DNA of 7,711 nucleotides, from NCBI GenBank assembly GCA_937124525.1, contig CAKZLA010000048.1:1-7711 (forward strand). The letters run 5' to 3'. The DNA comes from an uncultured Desulfobacterium sp. (GTDB lineage Bacteria > Desulfobacterota > Desulfobacteria > Desulfobacterales > Desulfobacteraceae). Of this stretch, positions 1-6,949 are shown piece by piece. How positions within the stretch are numbered: the first letter of the stretch is position 1; every line of letters starts with the position of its first letter. The notes beneath the pieces are model-generated. The model was not told where the DNA came from. It searched no databases and saw nothing but the letters and a program-made list of their open reading frames with translations. A program made the translations under genes and the position numbers.

Positions 1-49
1 AAAAAAAAGCCTATGTGGTATAAATTACTTAGCTTCATGGATCTTTATT

Positions 50-102
50 GGTAAATATGGGGCACTGGTCAAACATTTACATTACCAACCCGAATATTTA
101 CC
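50..102. repeat. Nested inverted repeat in the leader upstream of the HTH/EIIA gene
   Basis: GGTAAATAT (50-58) is the exact reverse complement of ATATTTACC (94-102). Inside this 9-bp stem, GGG (60-62) can pair with CCC (89-91) and TGGT (66-69) with ACCA (84-87), so the block could fold as one interrupted hairpin of about 16 bp with a 14-nt loop. There is no T tract after it, so it is not a classical terminator. It lies about 130 bases before the first gene and could be a leader structure or a protein-binding site. Function unknown; the pairing itself is directly visible. Confidence 0.4.
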
Positions 103-128
103 TTTATGGTTAAACCCCGATCCGGAAA

Positions 129-159
129 CTTGATTATCAAGTGTCTGGGTGCGTAAAAA
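129..159 (+). promoter_or_regulatory. Possible sigma-70 promoter overlapping a palindrome
   Basis: TTGATT (130-135) and TAAAAA (154-159), 18 bases apart, each match four of six positions of the -35 and -10 consensus. The -35 is embedded in the perfect palindrome CTTGAT-T-ATCAAG (129-141), which could be an operator for the HTH/EIIA-ClC unit that begins 70 bases downstream. The one-base centre does not fit an FNR/CRP-type site, which needs about four. Both promoter matches are weak, so this is a candidate only. Confidence 0.25.
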
Positions 160-229
160 ACAGTGAATAAAACCTCATGGATGGACAGAAGGATCATGAA
201 TATCATTCCTGTCCTGGTGGAATATAAAA

Positions 230-916
230 ATGAGACAGACTTTGGAAGAGATTGCACAACGGTTGAATTTGAGCATAGAGACCCTGGATCGATGGATTCG
301 TCAAGGAAGAATCCCGGTGAGTAAGACAGGTGACTTGGGCGTGTTTGATGAGGCGGAGCTCAATAAATGGGCCGCCAAACAGAAAAAAACAATGGCCTCC
401 TGCGGGGACCAGCCAGGCGGCGTGTGTCATGCCTCGGAATTTATTCTGGTGTCGGCCATGGAAAGTGGCGGTGTCCATCATGGAATCCCTGGTATGGACA
501 GGGACACGGTGCTGCAGGAGGCAGTTCGTCAGGTTCCCGGATTTTCCCAGGGACAGCAGGATGGGCTTTTTGCCCAACTCCTTGCAAGGGAACAGTTGAC
601 CTCCACCGGCATCGGCCATGGTATGGCCATTCCCCATCCCAGAAATCCCCTGGATGAAGGTATTCAAATTCCCATGGTGGTGACCTGTTATCTGGAAAAT
701 AGTGTGCCCTTTCATGCCATTGATGATTTGCCGGTGTCCACGCTTTTTTTGATTTTAAGCCCGGCCGTGGCCTGTCATCTCAGCCTGCTTTCCCGGCTTT
801 CCTTCTGCCTCAGGGACAGTGCCTTTATTTCTTTTGTGAAAACAAGGCCACCGGCAGACGCACTTTTGGAGTGTATTCGCGATAAAGAAGCGCAGATTGA
901 GAAGAAAGGGGTTTAA
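230..916 (+). CDS. HTH domain / PTS EIIA type-2 (PtsN-like) fusion protein
   Basis: A 228-residue soluble protein. Residues 1-50 form an excisionase/MerR-like winged helix-turn-helix (EIAQRLNLSIETLDRWIRQG, then an RIPVSK wing and a FDEAELNKW helix), a DNA-binding type that reads promoters or operators. After a linker, residues about 72-222 are a type-2 PTS EIIA domain. The phospho-acceptor motif GIGHGMAIPH ends at His136, equivalent to the active histidine in the AIPHGR motif of PtsN, and a second family histidine is in ACHLSLL (His183). Such proteins take phosphate from HPr/NPr-type carriers and are usually regulators rather than sugar transporters; no EIIB or EIIC is present here. The ATG at 230 has GGTGGA at 216-221. 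The ClC gene follows after nine bases, so the two are probably co-transcribed. The domain calls are strong; target and phosphodonor are unknown. Confidence 0.85.
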   Translation: MRQTLEEIAQRLNLSIETLDRWIRQGRIPVSKTGDLGVFDEAELNKWAAKQKKTMASCGDQPGGVCHASEFILVSAMESGGVHHGIPGMDRDTVLQEAVRQVPGFSQGQQDGLFAQLLAREQLTSTGIGHGMAIPHPRNPLDEGIQIPMVVTCYLENSVPFHAIDDLPVSTLFLILSPAVACHLSLLSRLSFCLRDSAFISFVKTRPPADALLECIRDKEAQIEKKGV

Positions 917-925
917 GTCAAAATA

Positions 926-2659
926 ATGAAGCGCTTTATGTCCTGGCGTCATCCGGCACGCCTGCCCTTTTTTCGACTTGATGACCGTATGTTATTGATT
1001 CTCATGGGGATTATTGTGGGGATCTGCAGCGGACTTGCCGCTCTGGGTCTCAACACTTCCCTGGTTTTCATGCTGGAGACCCTTCACCACTGGCGTCATC
1101 ACTGGTGGGCATTTCTTTTGCCGGCTGCAGGTGCCATGCTCTCTTCGCTGTTTCTTGAAAAAGCCATGAACGAGGGGGCCGGGCATGGGGTTCCCGAAGT
1201 GATTTACAGTGTCTCCCGATACGGGGGGCTGATGCGGTTTCGATCCAGTATTTCACGCTTGGTGGCAAGCTGTCTCACCATTGGAAGCGGTGGCTCTGCT
1301 GGCCCCGAAGCTCCTGTGGTGATGAGTGGTGCCGCCATTGGTTCCAACATTGCCAAATTCTTTTATTTAAATGATCGACAGCGGATCACCCTGGTGGGAT
1401 GTGGATCTGCCGGGGCCATTGCCGCTATTTTCAATGCCCCCCTCACCGGCATTATTTTTACCATGGAGATTATTCTCGGGGAGTGGTCCATGGTGAACAT
1501 CATTCCCATTGCCGTGGCCGCCGTTTCCGGGGCAGAGATCAGTCGACTTCTCCGGGGCAACAGCATCGCCTTTGAAAGCCTTGGCAGTTTTAATATCGGA
1601 AATCTGGATCTGCTGGCCTGCCTGGGACTTGCCCTGGCTGCATCCATGGCCTCTTTGATCCTCACACGTCTGCTGCGTCGCATGCACCATGTGTCAGTAA
1701 AGGTGAAGGTACCCCTGTGGGCCCGGGCCGCCATGGGAGGCGCTGCCGTGGGGCTTCTGGGGTTTGCCGTTCCCGATGTGCTGGGGGAGGGCTACCATGC
1801 CATCCATGCCATGATCCAGGGGGTGTTTACCACAGGGCTTGGCATTGCCTCCATTGCCTGTCTGGCAAAAATTCTGGCCACGGCCCTTACATTGGGGTGG
1901 GGGGGCTCCGGCGGTATCTTTGCTCCCTGTCTTGTCATCGGCAGTTTTGCCGGACTTGCTTACCATCGGCTGCTGGTTTTTTTGATGCCATCCGTGCCTT
2001 GGGTCAATGAAGGCTGCTTTGCCCTGCTTGGCATGGCCGGGATGCTCAGCGGTATCCTCCAGGCGCCTTTGACGGGGATTTTTTTGATTCTGGAGATCAC
2101 GGGAAGCTATGAGGTGATGCTGGCTCTGATCATTGTGTCAGCTCTTTCCACCACCATTACCCATTATTTTGAACCGGCATCCTTTTACCTTAAAGATTTA
2201 ACGGAAAGGGGACAGTTGCTAAGACCGGGCACCGATGCCAGGGTCCTTGCAGATATCACCATTCGGGAGGTCATTGAGAGGGATTGTATCTCTGTGCAGC
2301 CGGGGATGCTCCTGCGGGAATTTCTCTACGTGGTGAAACGATCCACCCGCAATTATTTCCCCGTGGAAAATCCTGAAAACGGCCATTTCATGGGAATGGT
2401 ACGCTTTGATCATGTGCGGCCCTATATCTTTAACACCGTGATGTATGATGCCGTACTGGTGGAACAGATCATGGATGTGGATGTGGAGACGGTTCACTAT
2501 GACGATGATTTGACAGATGTGCTCCATAAAATGGATATTACCCGCTGTTACAGTCTGCCGGTGGTCAGCAACCATCGGTTTGTGGGGATGATATCCAAGG
2601 CCACTTTATTGGATAAATATCGGGACGAACTCAAGGTGCAGACCACCCAGCGAGTTTGA
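926..2659 (+). CDS. ClC-family chloride channel / anion-proton antiporter with C-terminal CBS pair
   Basis: A 577-residue inner-membrane protein. Residues about 22-415 are the ClC transport core, with hydrophobic helices and the family signatures in order: GHGVP (86-90, the place of GSGIP in E. coli ClcA), GSGGSAGPEAP (120-130) with gating glutamate Glu128, APLTGIIFTMEI (171-182), GGSGGIFAP (326-334), and a second APLTGIFLILE (380-390). Tyr421 may be the pore tyrosine. Residues about 445-500 and 512-568 form two CBS domains, which in ClC proteins bind nucleotides and regulate gating. By eye, the external proton glutamate of ClcA (Glu203) aligns with Ile182 and the anion-binding serine of GSGIP is His87, so this may be a channel or an antiporter of altered specificity. 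The start at 926 has only a distant GGGG (908-911); coupling to the gene ending nine bases upstream is likely. ATG 938 is an alternative start. Confidence 0.92.
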   Translation: MKRFMSWRHPARLPFFRLDDRMLLILMGIIVGICSGLAALGLNTSLVFMLETLHHWRHHWWAFLLPAAGAMLSSLFLEKAMNEGAGHGVPEVIYSVSRYGGLMRFRSSISRLVASCLTIGSGGSAGPEAPVVMSGAAIGSNIAKFFYLNDRQRITLVGCGSAGAIAAIFNAPLTGIIFTMEIILGEWSMVNIIPIAVAAVSGAEISRLLRGNSIAFESLGSFNIGNLDLLACLGLALAASMASLILTRLLRRMHHVSVKVKVPLWARAAMGGAAVGLLGFAVPDVLGEGYHAIHAMIQGVFTTGLGIASIACLAKILATALTLGWGGSGGIFAPCLVIGSFAGLAYHRLLVFLMPSVPWVNEGCFALLGMAGMLSGILQAPLTGIFLILEITGSYEVMLALIIVSALSTTITHYFEPASFYLKDLTERGQLLRPGTDARVLADITIREVIERDCISVQPGMLLREFLYVVKRSTRNYFPVENPENGHFMGMVRFDHVRPYIFNTVMYDAVLVEQIMDVDVETVHYDDDLTDVLHKMDITRCYSLPVVSNHRFVGMISKATLLDKYRDELKVQTTQRV

Positions 2660-2665
2660 ATCAAC

Positions 2666-2707
2666 GGGTTTGGTGGGGCTGGGGCAGATTCTGCCCACTT
2701 TAAACCC
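2666..2707. repeat. Nested inverted repeat downstream of the ClC gene
   Basis: GGGCAGA (2682-2688) and TCTGCCC (2690-2696) are perfect complements around one base. An outer pair, GGGTTT (2666-2671) and AAACCC (2702-2707), encloses them. It begins seven bases after the ClC stop codon. Only CTTT follows the inner hairpin, so a Rho-independent terminator is possible but weak. It could instead stabilise the 3' end of the transcript. Confidence 0.35.
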
Positions 2708-2729
2708 CGAGAAAGCAGCATTGATAAAT

Positions 2730-2759
2730 TTGACCATTAACAAACCGACGAAGTATCAG
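2730..2759 (+). promoter_or_regulatory. Possible sigma-70 promoter for the universal stress protein gene
   Basis: TTGACC (2730-2735, five of six consensus positions) and TATCAG (2754-2759, four of six) are 18 bases apart. They would give a leader of about 110 bases before the GTG start at 2876. The gene has a 216-base upstream gap, so an own promoter is expected, but the match is moderate and unproven. Confidence 0.3.
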
Positions 2760-2875
2760 AATAATCAGGGCGCCTGCGGGTGTCGTCATTTTTATGTGAT
2801 ATCCGGAAAATAAGACCGTGGCACTATCAATAATGATTTATGGTTTGCCAGCTTATTGACGGATCAGGAGGATAT

Positions 2876-3703
2876 GTGGAGACAACACTTTTTCATGTTT
2901 TCAGAAACACCCCGTTGGGAAGGGAAATTCTCATGCAGTCGCTGTATTTCTGCACAGAGATCAGTGCATCCATTGCGATTTATATTCCCGAGTATACAAA
3001 ATTTCTCATGTATTATGATAATGATGTGGTGCAGGTTGACCTGGATGAATCTTATTTGACAGCCCCTGACACGGCAAAAACACATGCCCAGGAGCTGGCC
3101 CGGGGGGCACACATTGCCCCCCGGTTTGTTCGGCCCAAGAATTTTACCGCTTCCACCTTACCCGATCTTCCGGTGAACTTTGATTTCATGTGTTGCCCCC
3201 GGAGTATCAGTGATCTGTCCTCAAAGATCAGCCTGGGGCACATTGGTCCCAAGGTGCGTCGTATTATCAATGCGGCCCGTTTCCCCGTGCTCATTCCCAG
3301 CTGCCTGTTCAAGGAGTGGCAGAGTATTCTGGTTTTTTTTGGGGGATCGGTGAATGCGGTGAAGGCTCTGAAACTGGGACTAAGGCTCAGCCGGGAGACC
3401 GGCAAGCCCGTGGATCTGTTCACCCAGGCCGACGGCAAATCTAAAGAGGCCTTTGAAGAGATCCTTTCCCAGCGAGGCATGGCAGATGAGGTGGCCCAAA
3501 AGGTTCGGGACTGGCATTTTTTTGAAACCGGTAAATTTGAACACAACCTTTACGCGGTTCCCCACAATGCCTTAACGGTGATGGGTGCCTATGGTCATGG
3601 TGTGGTGCGGGACATGCTCTTTGGCAGCACCATGGAGATGATCCAGACCCATCTGCCCAACACTATGCTCATTGCAGGGCCAAATTATGTTATGCCCCAA
3701 TAG
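2876..3703 (+). CDS. Tandem universal stress protein (UspA family)
   Basis: A 275-residue cytoplasmic protein with two Usp folds. The C-terminal one (about 148-272) starts with strand QSILVFFGGS and holds a textbook ATP-binding loop, G237-x2-G240-x9-G250-S251, followed by a final strand (NTMLIAGP). The N-terminal one (about 1-142) keeps the outline (start LFHVFRNTPLG, end RFPVLIPS) but replaces the first glycines of the loop with MCCPRS (105-110), so it probably does not bind ATP. Usp proteins are stress and energy-state factors; the partner here is unknown. I chose GTG 2876 because AGGAGG (2866-2871) precedes it by four bases and the resulting N terminus METTLFHVFRNT fits the fold. ATG 2840 in the same frame adds 12 residues but has no ribosome-binding site. 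The gene is convergent with the ykgJ-recR-ybaB-dnaX cluster. Family call is firm; start is less so. Confidence 0.8.
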   Translation: METTLFHVFRNTPLGREILMQSLYFCTEISASIAIYIPEYTKFLMYYDNDVVQVDLDESYLTAPDTAKTHAQELARGAHIAPRFVRPKNFTASTLPDLPVNFDFMCCPRSISDLSSKISLGHIGPKVRRIINAARFPVLIPSCLFKEWQSILVFFGGSVNAVKALKLGLRLSRETGKPVDLFTQADGKSKEAFEEILSQRGMADEVAQKVRDWHFFETGKFEHNLYAVPHNALTVMGAYGHGVVRDMLFGSTMEMIQTHLPNTMLIAGPNYVMPQ

Positions 3704-3710
3704 ATGGTGT

Positions 3711-3733
3711 CCCCGGCGTGCCAGTCGCCGGGG
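3711..3733. terminator. GC-rich hairpin between convergent genes
   Basis: CCCCGGCG (3711-3718) and CGCCGGGG (3726-3733) are perfect 8-bp arms around the 7-base loop TGCCAGT. It lies in the 37-base gap between the stop of the universal stress protein gene and the stop of the ykgJ-type gene on the other strand, so it could end transcripts from both sides. Neither strand has a T tract after the stem, so an intrinsic terminator is not certain; a 3'-end stabiliser is the alternative. Confidence 0.45.
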
Positions 3734-3740
3734 GGCGGCA

Positions 3741-4154
3741 TTATGCTGGTGATTGCAGTTTTTTGATTTCCAGTGACGCAATGCGCTGGATGGTCTCCTC
3801 CGGGACCTCTTTTTTCATTCCCGGACATGAACCTGCCATGGCCTCCCAGTTTTCCGGATGATCCACAAGGGTTCGAATAAAAGGCCAGGCCCGGCACATG
3901 TATGGCTTTACTGCATGTATGGTGCACAGCTCATCAAAAAAAATACATTTTCCTTCTTTTCCAAGACCGAGCACCGGCCGGGAGCCGGACATATCGCAGA
4001 ACCGGGGAACAAAGGTGTCAGGATCACATTTGATGAATCGGGAAATCCGTTCAATATCTTCCGGGGTGACATAGGTGCCGCCAAACCCCCGGCAGCACTC
4101 TCCGCACTGGGTACATTCAAAAATATCATCGCCTGTGTTAAATTTACAATCCAC
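3741..4154 (-). CDS. YkgJ-type cysteine-cluster protein (UPF0153 / CxxCxxCC family)
   Basis: A 137-residue protein dominated by conserved cysteines. The N-terminal CTQCGECC (14-21) is the family hallmark, followed by C53, then C70-x6-C77-TIH, KPYMC (C87) RAWP, and C110-P. This spacing is that of the YkgJ family, thought to bind zinc or an iron-sulfur cluster; the molecular role is not established. The start is GTG (4152-4154), with a strong GGAGG (4161-4165 on the plus strand as CCTCC) six bases upstream. Start and ribosome-binding site both lie inside the end of recR, and the frames overlap by 11 bases, so translation is probably coupled. Last gene of the leftward cluster. Confidence 0.85.
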   Translation of the reverse strand: MDCKFNTGDDIFECTQCGECCRGFGGTYVTPEDIERISRFIKCDPDTFVPRFCDMSGSRPVLGLGKEGKCIFFDELCTIHAVKPYMCRAWPFIRTLVDHPENWEAMAGSCPGMKKEVPEETIQRIASLEIKKLQSPA

Positions 4155-4743
4155 TTCGTCCCTCCATTGCCCGCTGTAATGTCACTTGATCCACGAAATG
4201 CAGATCCCCCCCCATGGGAACCCCCGACGCAATACGGGTGACGCACACCCGGGTGCTTTTCAGTTGGTCCGCAATGTATGCTGCTGTTGCCTCACCTTCC
4301 ACATCCGTCCCTGTGGCCAGTATTATCTCCCGGGTGGAGCGGTGTTTGGCCCTTATAAAAAGCTCTTTGATGCGGATTTCATCGGGTCCAATGCCATCCA
4401 TGGGGGACAAGGCGCCTCCCAAAATGTGGTAAAGGCCTGAAAATGAACCGGTTTTCTCAATGGCCGCCATGTCCGTGGGGTTTTCCACAACACAGATGGT
4501 GCTGGCATCCCGCACCGGATTGCTGCAGATGCGGCAGGTGGTCCGGTCGCTGAGTCCAAAGCAGGTGGCGCACAGGGTCACGTTTTTTTTCAGGGCCAAA
4601 ATGGTGTCAGCAAGGGATTGTGCCTCGGTGTGGGGGGCATGGAGGATATGGAGTGCCAGGCGTTCGGCGGTTTTTTTGCCGATACCCGGCAGGGTGGTCA
4701 GGCAGTCCATGAGTTTTAGAATTGATTCAGGATAATAGTTCAA
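4144..4743 (-). CDS. recR: Recombination mediator protein RecR
   Basis: A 199-residue protein of the standard RecR length. It acts with RecF and RecO to load RecA on single-stranded DNA gaps. Domains in order: N-terminal helix-hairpin-helix (about 8-30, LPGIGKKTAERLA), a four-cysteine zinc finger (C58, C61, C70, C73), a Toprim domain (about 81-175, CVVENPTDMAAIE and ILATGTDVEGEATA), and the C-terminal signature RIASGVPMGGDL. The start is TTG at 4741-4743: the ybaB stop codon lies in the same frame three bases upstream, and the next ATG (4710) would remove the first eleven residues of the N-terminal helix. No clear Shine-Dalgarno sequence precedes the TTG, so expression probably relies on coupling to ybaB. 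The usual dnaX-ybaB-recR order supports the call. Confidence 0.96.
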   Translation of the reverse strand: MNYYPESILKLMDCLTTLPGIGKKTAERLALHILHAPHTEAQSLADTILALKKNVTLCATCFGLSDRTTCRICSNPVRDASTICVVENPTDMAAIEKTGSFSGLYHILGGALSPMDGIGPDEIRIKELFIRAKHRSTREIILATGTDVEGEATAAYIADQLKSTRVCVTRIASGVPMGGDLHFVDQVTLQRAMEGRSGL

Positions 4744-4746
4744 GGT

Positions 4747-5058
4747 TTACATCAGGCCTGGAATATTCATGCCGCCGGTGAGTTTTCCCATCTCCCCTGA
4801 AACCATTTCCTGGGATTTGTTCAAGGCATCGTTCACCGCTGCCAGTATGAGATCTTCCAGCATCTCCACATCTTCGGGGTCCACCACTTCTTTTTCCAGG
4901 GAGATGGACTGGATTTTCTGGTTGCCCGTGGCCACCACTTTTACCATGCCGCCTCCGGCCGAGACATCCACGGTTTTTAATGCCAGCTCTTCCTGCATTT
5001 TGAGCATTTTTTTCTGTAACTTCTGGGCCTGTTTCATCATGCCACCCATATTTTTCAT
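4747..5058 (-). CDS. ybaB: YbaB/EbfC-family nucleoid-associated protein
   Basis: A 103-residue DNA-binding protein. YbaB/EbfC dimers form tweezer-like structures that bind DNA and affect nucleoid structure and expression. Visible features are the Met/Gly-rich start (MKNMGGMMKQAQ), a long amphipathic helix with alternating Lys and Gln to about residue 25, the strand segment VDVSAGGGMVKVVATGNQKIQSI, and the tail helices ending in GLM. Length is typical. The ATG at 5056-5058 has AGGAG (plus-strand CTCCT, 5067-5071) eight bases upstream. It lies between dnaX and recR as in most bacteria, and has its own consensus promoter (5098-5126), so it can be expressed apart from dnaX. Confidence 0.95.
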   Translation of the reverse strand: MKNMGGMMKQAQKLQKKMLKMQEELALKTVDVSAGGGMVKVVATGNQKIQSISLEKEVVDPEDVEMLEDLILAAVNDALNKSQEMVSGEMGKLTGGMNIPGLM

Positions 5059-5097
5059 CTTAATAACTCCTTTTGTTTCATAATATAAAAAAATGTA

Positions 5098-5126
5098 ATT
5101 ATATTGCCGGTCCGGGCTTTTGTCAA
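5098..5126 (-). promoter_or_regulatory. Perfect consensus sigma-70 promoter for ybaB-recR-ykgJ
   Basis: Reading the minus strand, TTGACA (plus 5121-5126) is followed after exactly 17 bases by TATAAT (plus 5098-5103). Both hexamers match the consensus six of six. Transcription would start near 5091 and give a leader of about 33 bases containing the AGGAG of ybaB. The promoter is in the 82-base gap after the dnaX stop, and no terminator separates the genes, so ybaB-recR-ykgJ could be served both by dnaX read-through and by this promoter. The spacer has CCGG-A-CCGG, a possible operator-like palindrome. Confidence 0.85.
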
Positions 5127-5140
5127 ATTTGCCAGCAGGG

Positions 5141-6949
5141 CTAACTTAACTTGATATCAACGATTTGTCCGCTGAAAAGATTTACAGCGTCGGTCACCAT
5201 GGGATGGTTCATGGCCTCCTGTTTGAGTTTTGCCGGGCTTACACCGCCTGGGCTCTCCTGGGGGGGCGTGTTCTCCCGGGGATTGTCCAATGACAGTGAA
5301 AGTTTTTCTCCAAAATAATTTTCACACAGCCCTTCCAATGCCTTTTTCTTAGACTGGATTCGTTTAAGATCAAAGCTGCTGTTGCCAGAGAGTGCCACAC
5401 AAAGTTGTTTGTTGTGTATTCCCTTAAATGTGCTTTTGGAAAGAATGGCCCCTATAAAAGGAAGTTTGGGGGTCATGGCTTTTATAAACCCCTCCCAGGT
5501 TTTTTCTTCAGTATCCGGGGCTCCCATCCCTGTGGGGGGAGGCGGTACATTTGTGGATGTTTTCCGGTTTAAGGCAGGAGTTGAAGATCCAGGGTTGTTC
5601 CGGGGGGGCTTGTCCAGCTTGGGTGGTAGACCGGGTGGGGCATCCCAATGGGGTGTGGGCGGTGCCGTTTGTTCTGGATGGAAATATGTGGCTGGCCCCT
5701 CATTACATTGGGATTCCCGGGGCTGGGGGGGCAGCTGTGTCAGGTTTGTCTGGACACTGGCGGCACCGGTTTCGAGCTGCCGGGGTAAGGGTTCCGGGGG
5801 GGCCACATTCCGGGCCAGGACGTCCAGCCGGGTGATGATGGCATCCATGTCCGTTCCGGGGCGTACCTGGATGAGCTGTAGCAGGATGGTTTCCAAGGCG
5901 GTTCTGGTGTGGGTGGAAAAGCGAATCAACTGTTCTTCTTTTAACAGTATGGTCAACATCTGGGACAGATAGGCATGGGTCCCTGGAACCGTCATGGCGG
6001 AAAGTTGCTCCCTGTCATGGGCACTGATATCAGAAAAAGAGCTGTTGTCCGGGCATAGTTTAACCACCAGTATGTTCCGAAATAATTCCACCAGACCCGC
6101 ATAGATTTTTTTAAGATCAAATCCCAGATCCCGGACCCGGGAGATGGTTTGAAGAATCTCTGCCCCATCTGTCCTGAAAATTGCCGATGCCATATCCAGG
6201 AGAATTTTTTTATCAATGATGCCAAGATTGTTGAGAATGTGATCGTGGGAAATATCCACATCGCTGCTGCTTGAGATGACCCGGTCCAAAAGGCTTAAGG
6301 AGTCCCGCATGGAACCGTCGGCTTCCGAGGCAATGAGGCTTGCGCTCTCACGGGAAATTTTAAATCCCTCCTGGGAGGCCAGCCATTCCAGATGGTTTGC
6401 GATTTCGGTGAGGCCAATGCGGCCCAGATTATGCCGTTGACACCGGGACAGGATGGTGATGGGAATCTTATGGGGCTCTGTGGTGGCAAATATGAAAAGT
6501 ACGTGTTCCGGGGGCTCTTCCAGGGTTTTGAGAAGGGCATTAAAGGCAGCCGTGCTGAGCATATGCACTTCATCAATGATATAAATTTTATACTTGGAAT
6601 TGACCGGGACATGCATCACTTCGTCACGCAGATCGCGGATATTGTCCACTGAGTTTTGACTGGCGGCGTCAATCTCAATTACGTCAATACTGCTTTCTTC
6701 GGCAATCGCCACGCAGGAGTGACATTTACAGCATGGTTCGCCATCACTCGGAGATTCACAGTTAAGCGCTTTGGCAAATATCCGGGCGGAAGTGGTCTTG
6801 CCGATACCGCGCACCCCCGTCAGCATAAACGCATGCGCCACCCGACCCGTAGCGAACGCATTGGTCAAAGTTTTGACCAAAGGCTCTTGGCCAATCATGT
6901 CGCGAAAGTGCTGCGGCCGCCATTTGCGCGCAAGAACCTTGTAGCTCAT
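5141..6949 (-). CDS. dnaX: DNA polymerase III subunit gamma/tau
   Basis: A 602-residue clamp-loader ATPase that, with delta and delta', loads the sliding clamp and (as tau) couples polymerase to helicase. N-terminal AAA+ module: Walker A GVRGIGKT (45-52), zinc site C64, C73, C76, C79, Walker B IYIIDE (Asp126, Glu127), and the SRC motif with arginine finger Arg169. Collar domain to about residue 380, then a Pro-rich linker (about 383-482), and a C-terminal tau-like domain (about 484-600: WEGFIKAM, KKALEGLC, NHPMVTDA). No canonical A-AAA-AAG slippage site was found. ATG 6947-6949 starts the classical MSYKVLARKWRP, but no Shine-Dalgarno sequence precedes it; the bases just before read ACCTCCT. 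Half of the alanines in residues 1-96 use GCG, against almost none in the following 180 residues. A junction between two origins within the first ~120 codons is possible. Confidence 0.95.
   Translation of the reverse strand: MSYKVLARKWRPQHFRDMIGQEPLVKTLTNAFATGRVAHAFMLTGVRGIGKTTSARIFAKALNCESPSDGEPCCKCHSCVAIAEESSIDVIEIDAASQNSVDNIRDLRDEVMHVPVNSKYKIYIIDEVHMLSTAAFNALLKTLEEPPEHVLFIFATTEPHKIPITILSRCQRHNLGRIGLTEIANHLEWLASQEGFKISRESASLIASEADGSMRDSLSLLDRVISSSSDVDISHDHILNNLGIIDKKILLDMASAIFRTDGAEILQTISRVRDLGFDLKKIYAGLVELFRNILVVKLCPDNSSFSDISAHDREQLSAMTVPGTHAYLSQMLTILLKEEQLIRFSTHTRTALETILLQLIQVRPGTDMDAIITRLDVLARNVAPPEPLPRQLETGAASVQTNLTQLPPQPRESQCNEGPATYFHPEQTAPPTPHWDAPPGLPPKLDKPPRNNPGSSTPALNRKTSTNVPPPPTGMGAPDTEEKTWEGFIKAMTPKLPFIGAILSKSTFKGIHNKQLCVALSGNSSFDLKRIQSKKKALEGLCENYFGEKLSLSLDNPRENTPPQESPGGVSPAKLKQEAMNHPMVTDAVNLFSGQIVDIKLS

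Noticed and set aside
69..257. Minus-strand frame of 62 codons in the left leader
   Set aside because: It overlaps the hairpin region and the start of the HTH/EIIA gene, with no motif and no ribosome-binding site.
1363..1966. Several minus-strand open frames of 90-123 codons opposite the ClC gene
   Set aside because: They are shadows of the GC-rich ClC coding strand, with low-complexity Gly/His/Pro-rich translations and no domain features.
5150..5161. Palindrome TTGATATCAA resembling the one at 129-141
   Set aside because: It encodes the last residues of DnaX, differs at the centre and is short enough to occur by chance; no common regulon can be claimed from it.
5338..5352. Possible programmed frameshift site in dnaX (AAG AAA AAG on the minus strand)
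   Set aside because: The zero-frame heptamer is G-AAA-AAG, not A-AAA-AAG, and it lies near the end of the gene where a frameshift would not give a gamma-like product.
5382..5972. Long plus-strand open frame (196 codons) opposite dnaX
   Set aside because: It lies fully antisense to the dnaX linker and collar, is rich in Gly, Trp and Arg as expected from reading a Pro-rich GC-rich region backwards, and has no recognisable motif.
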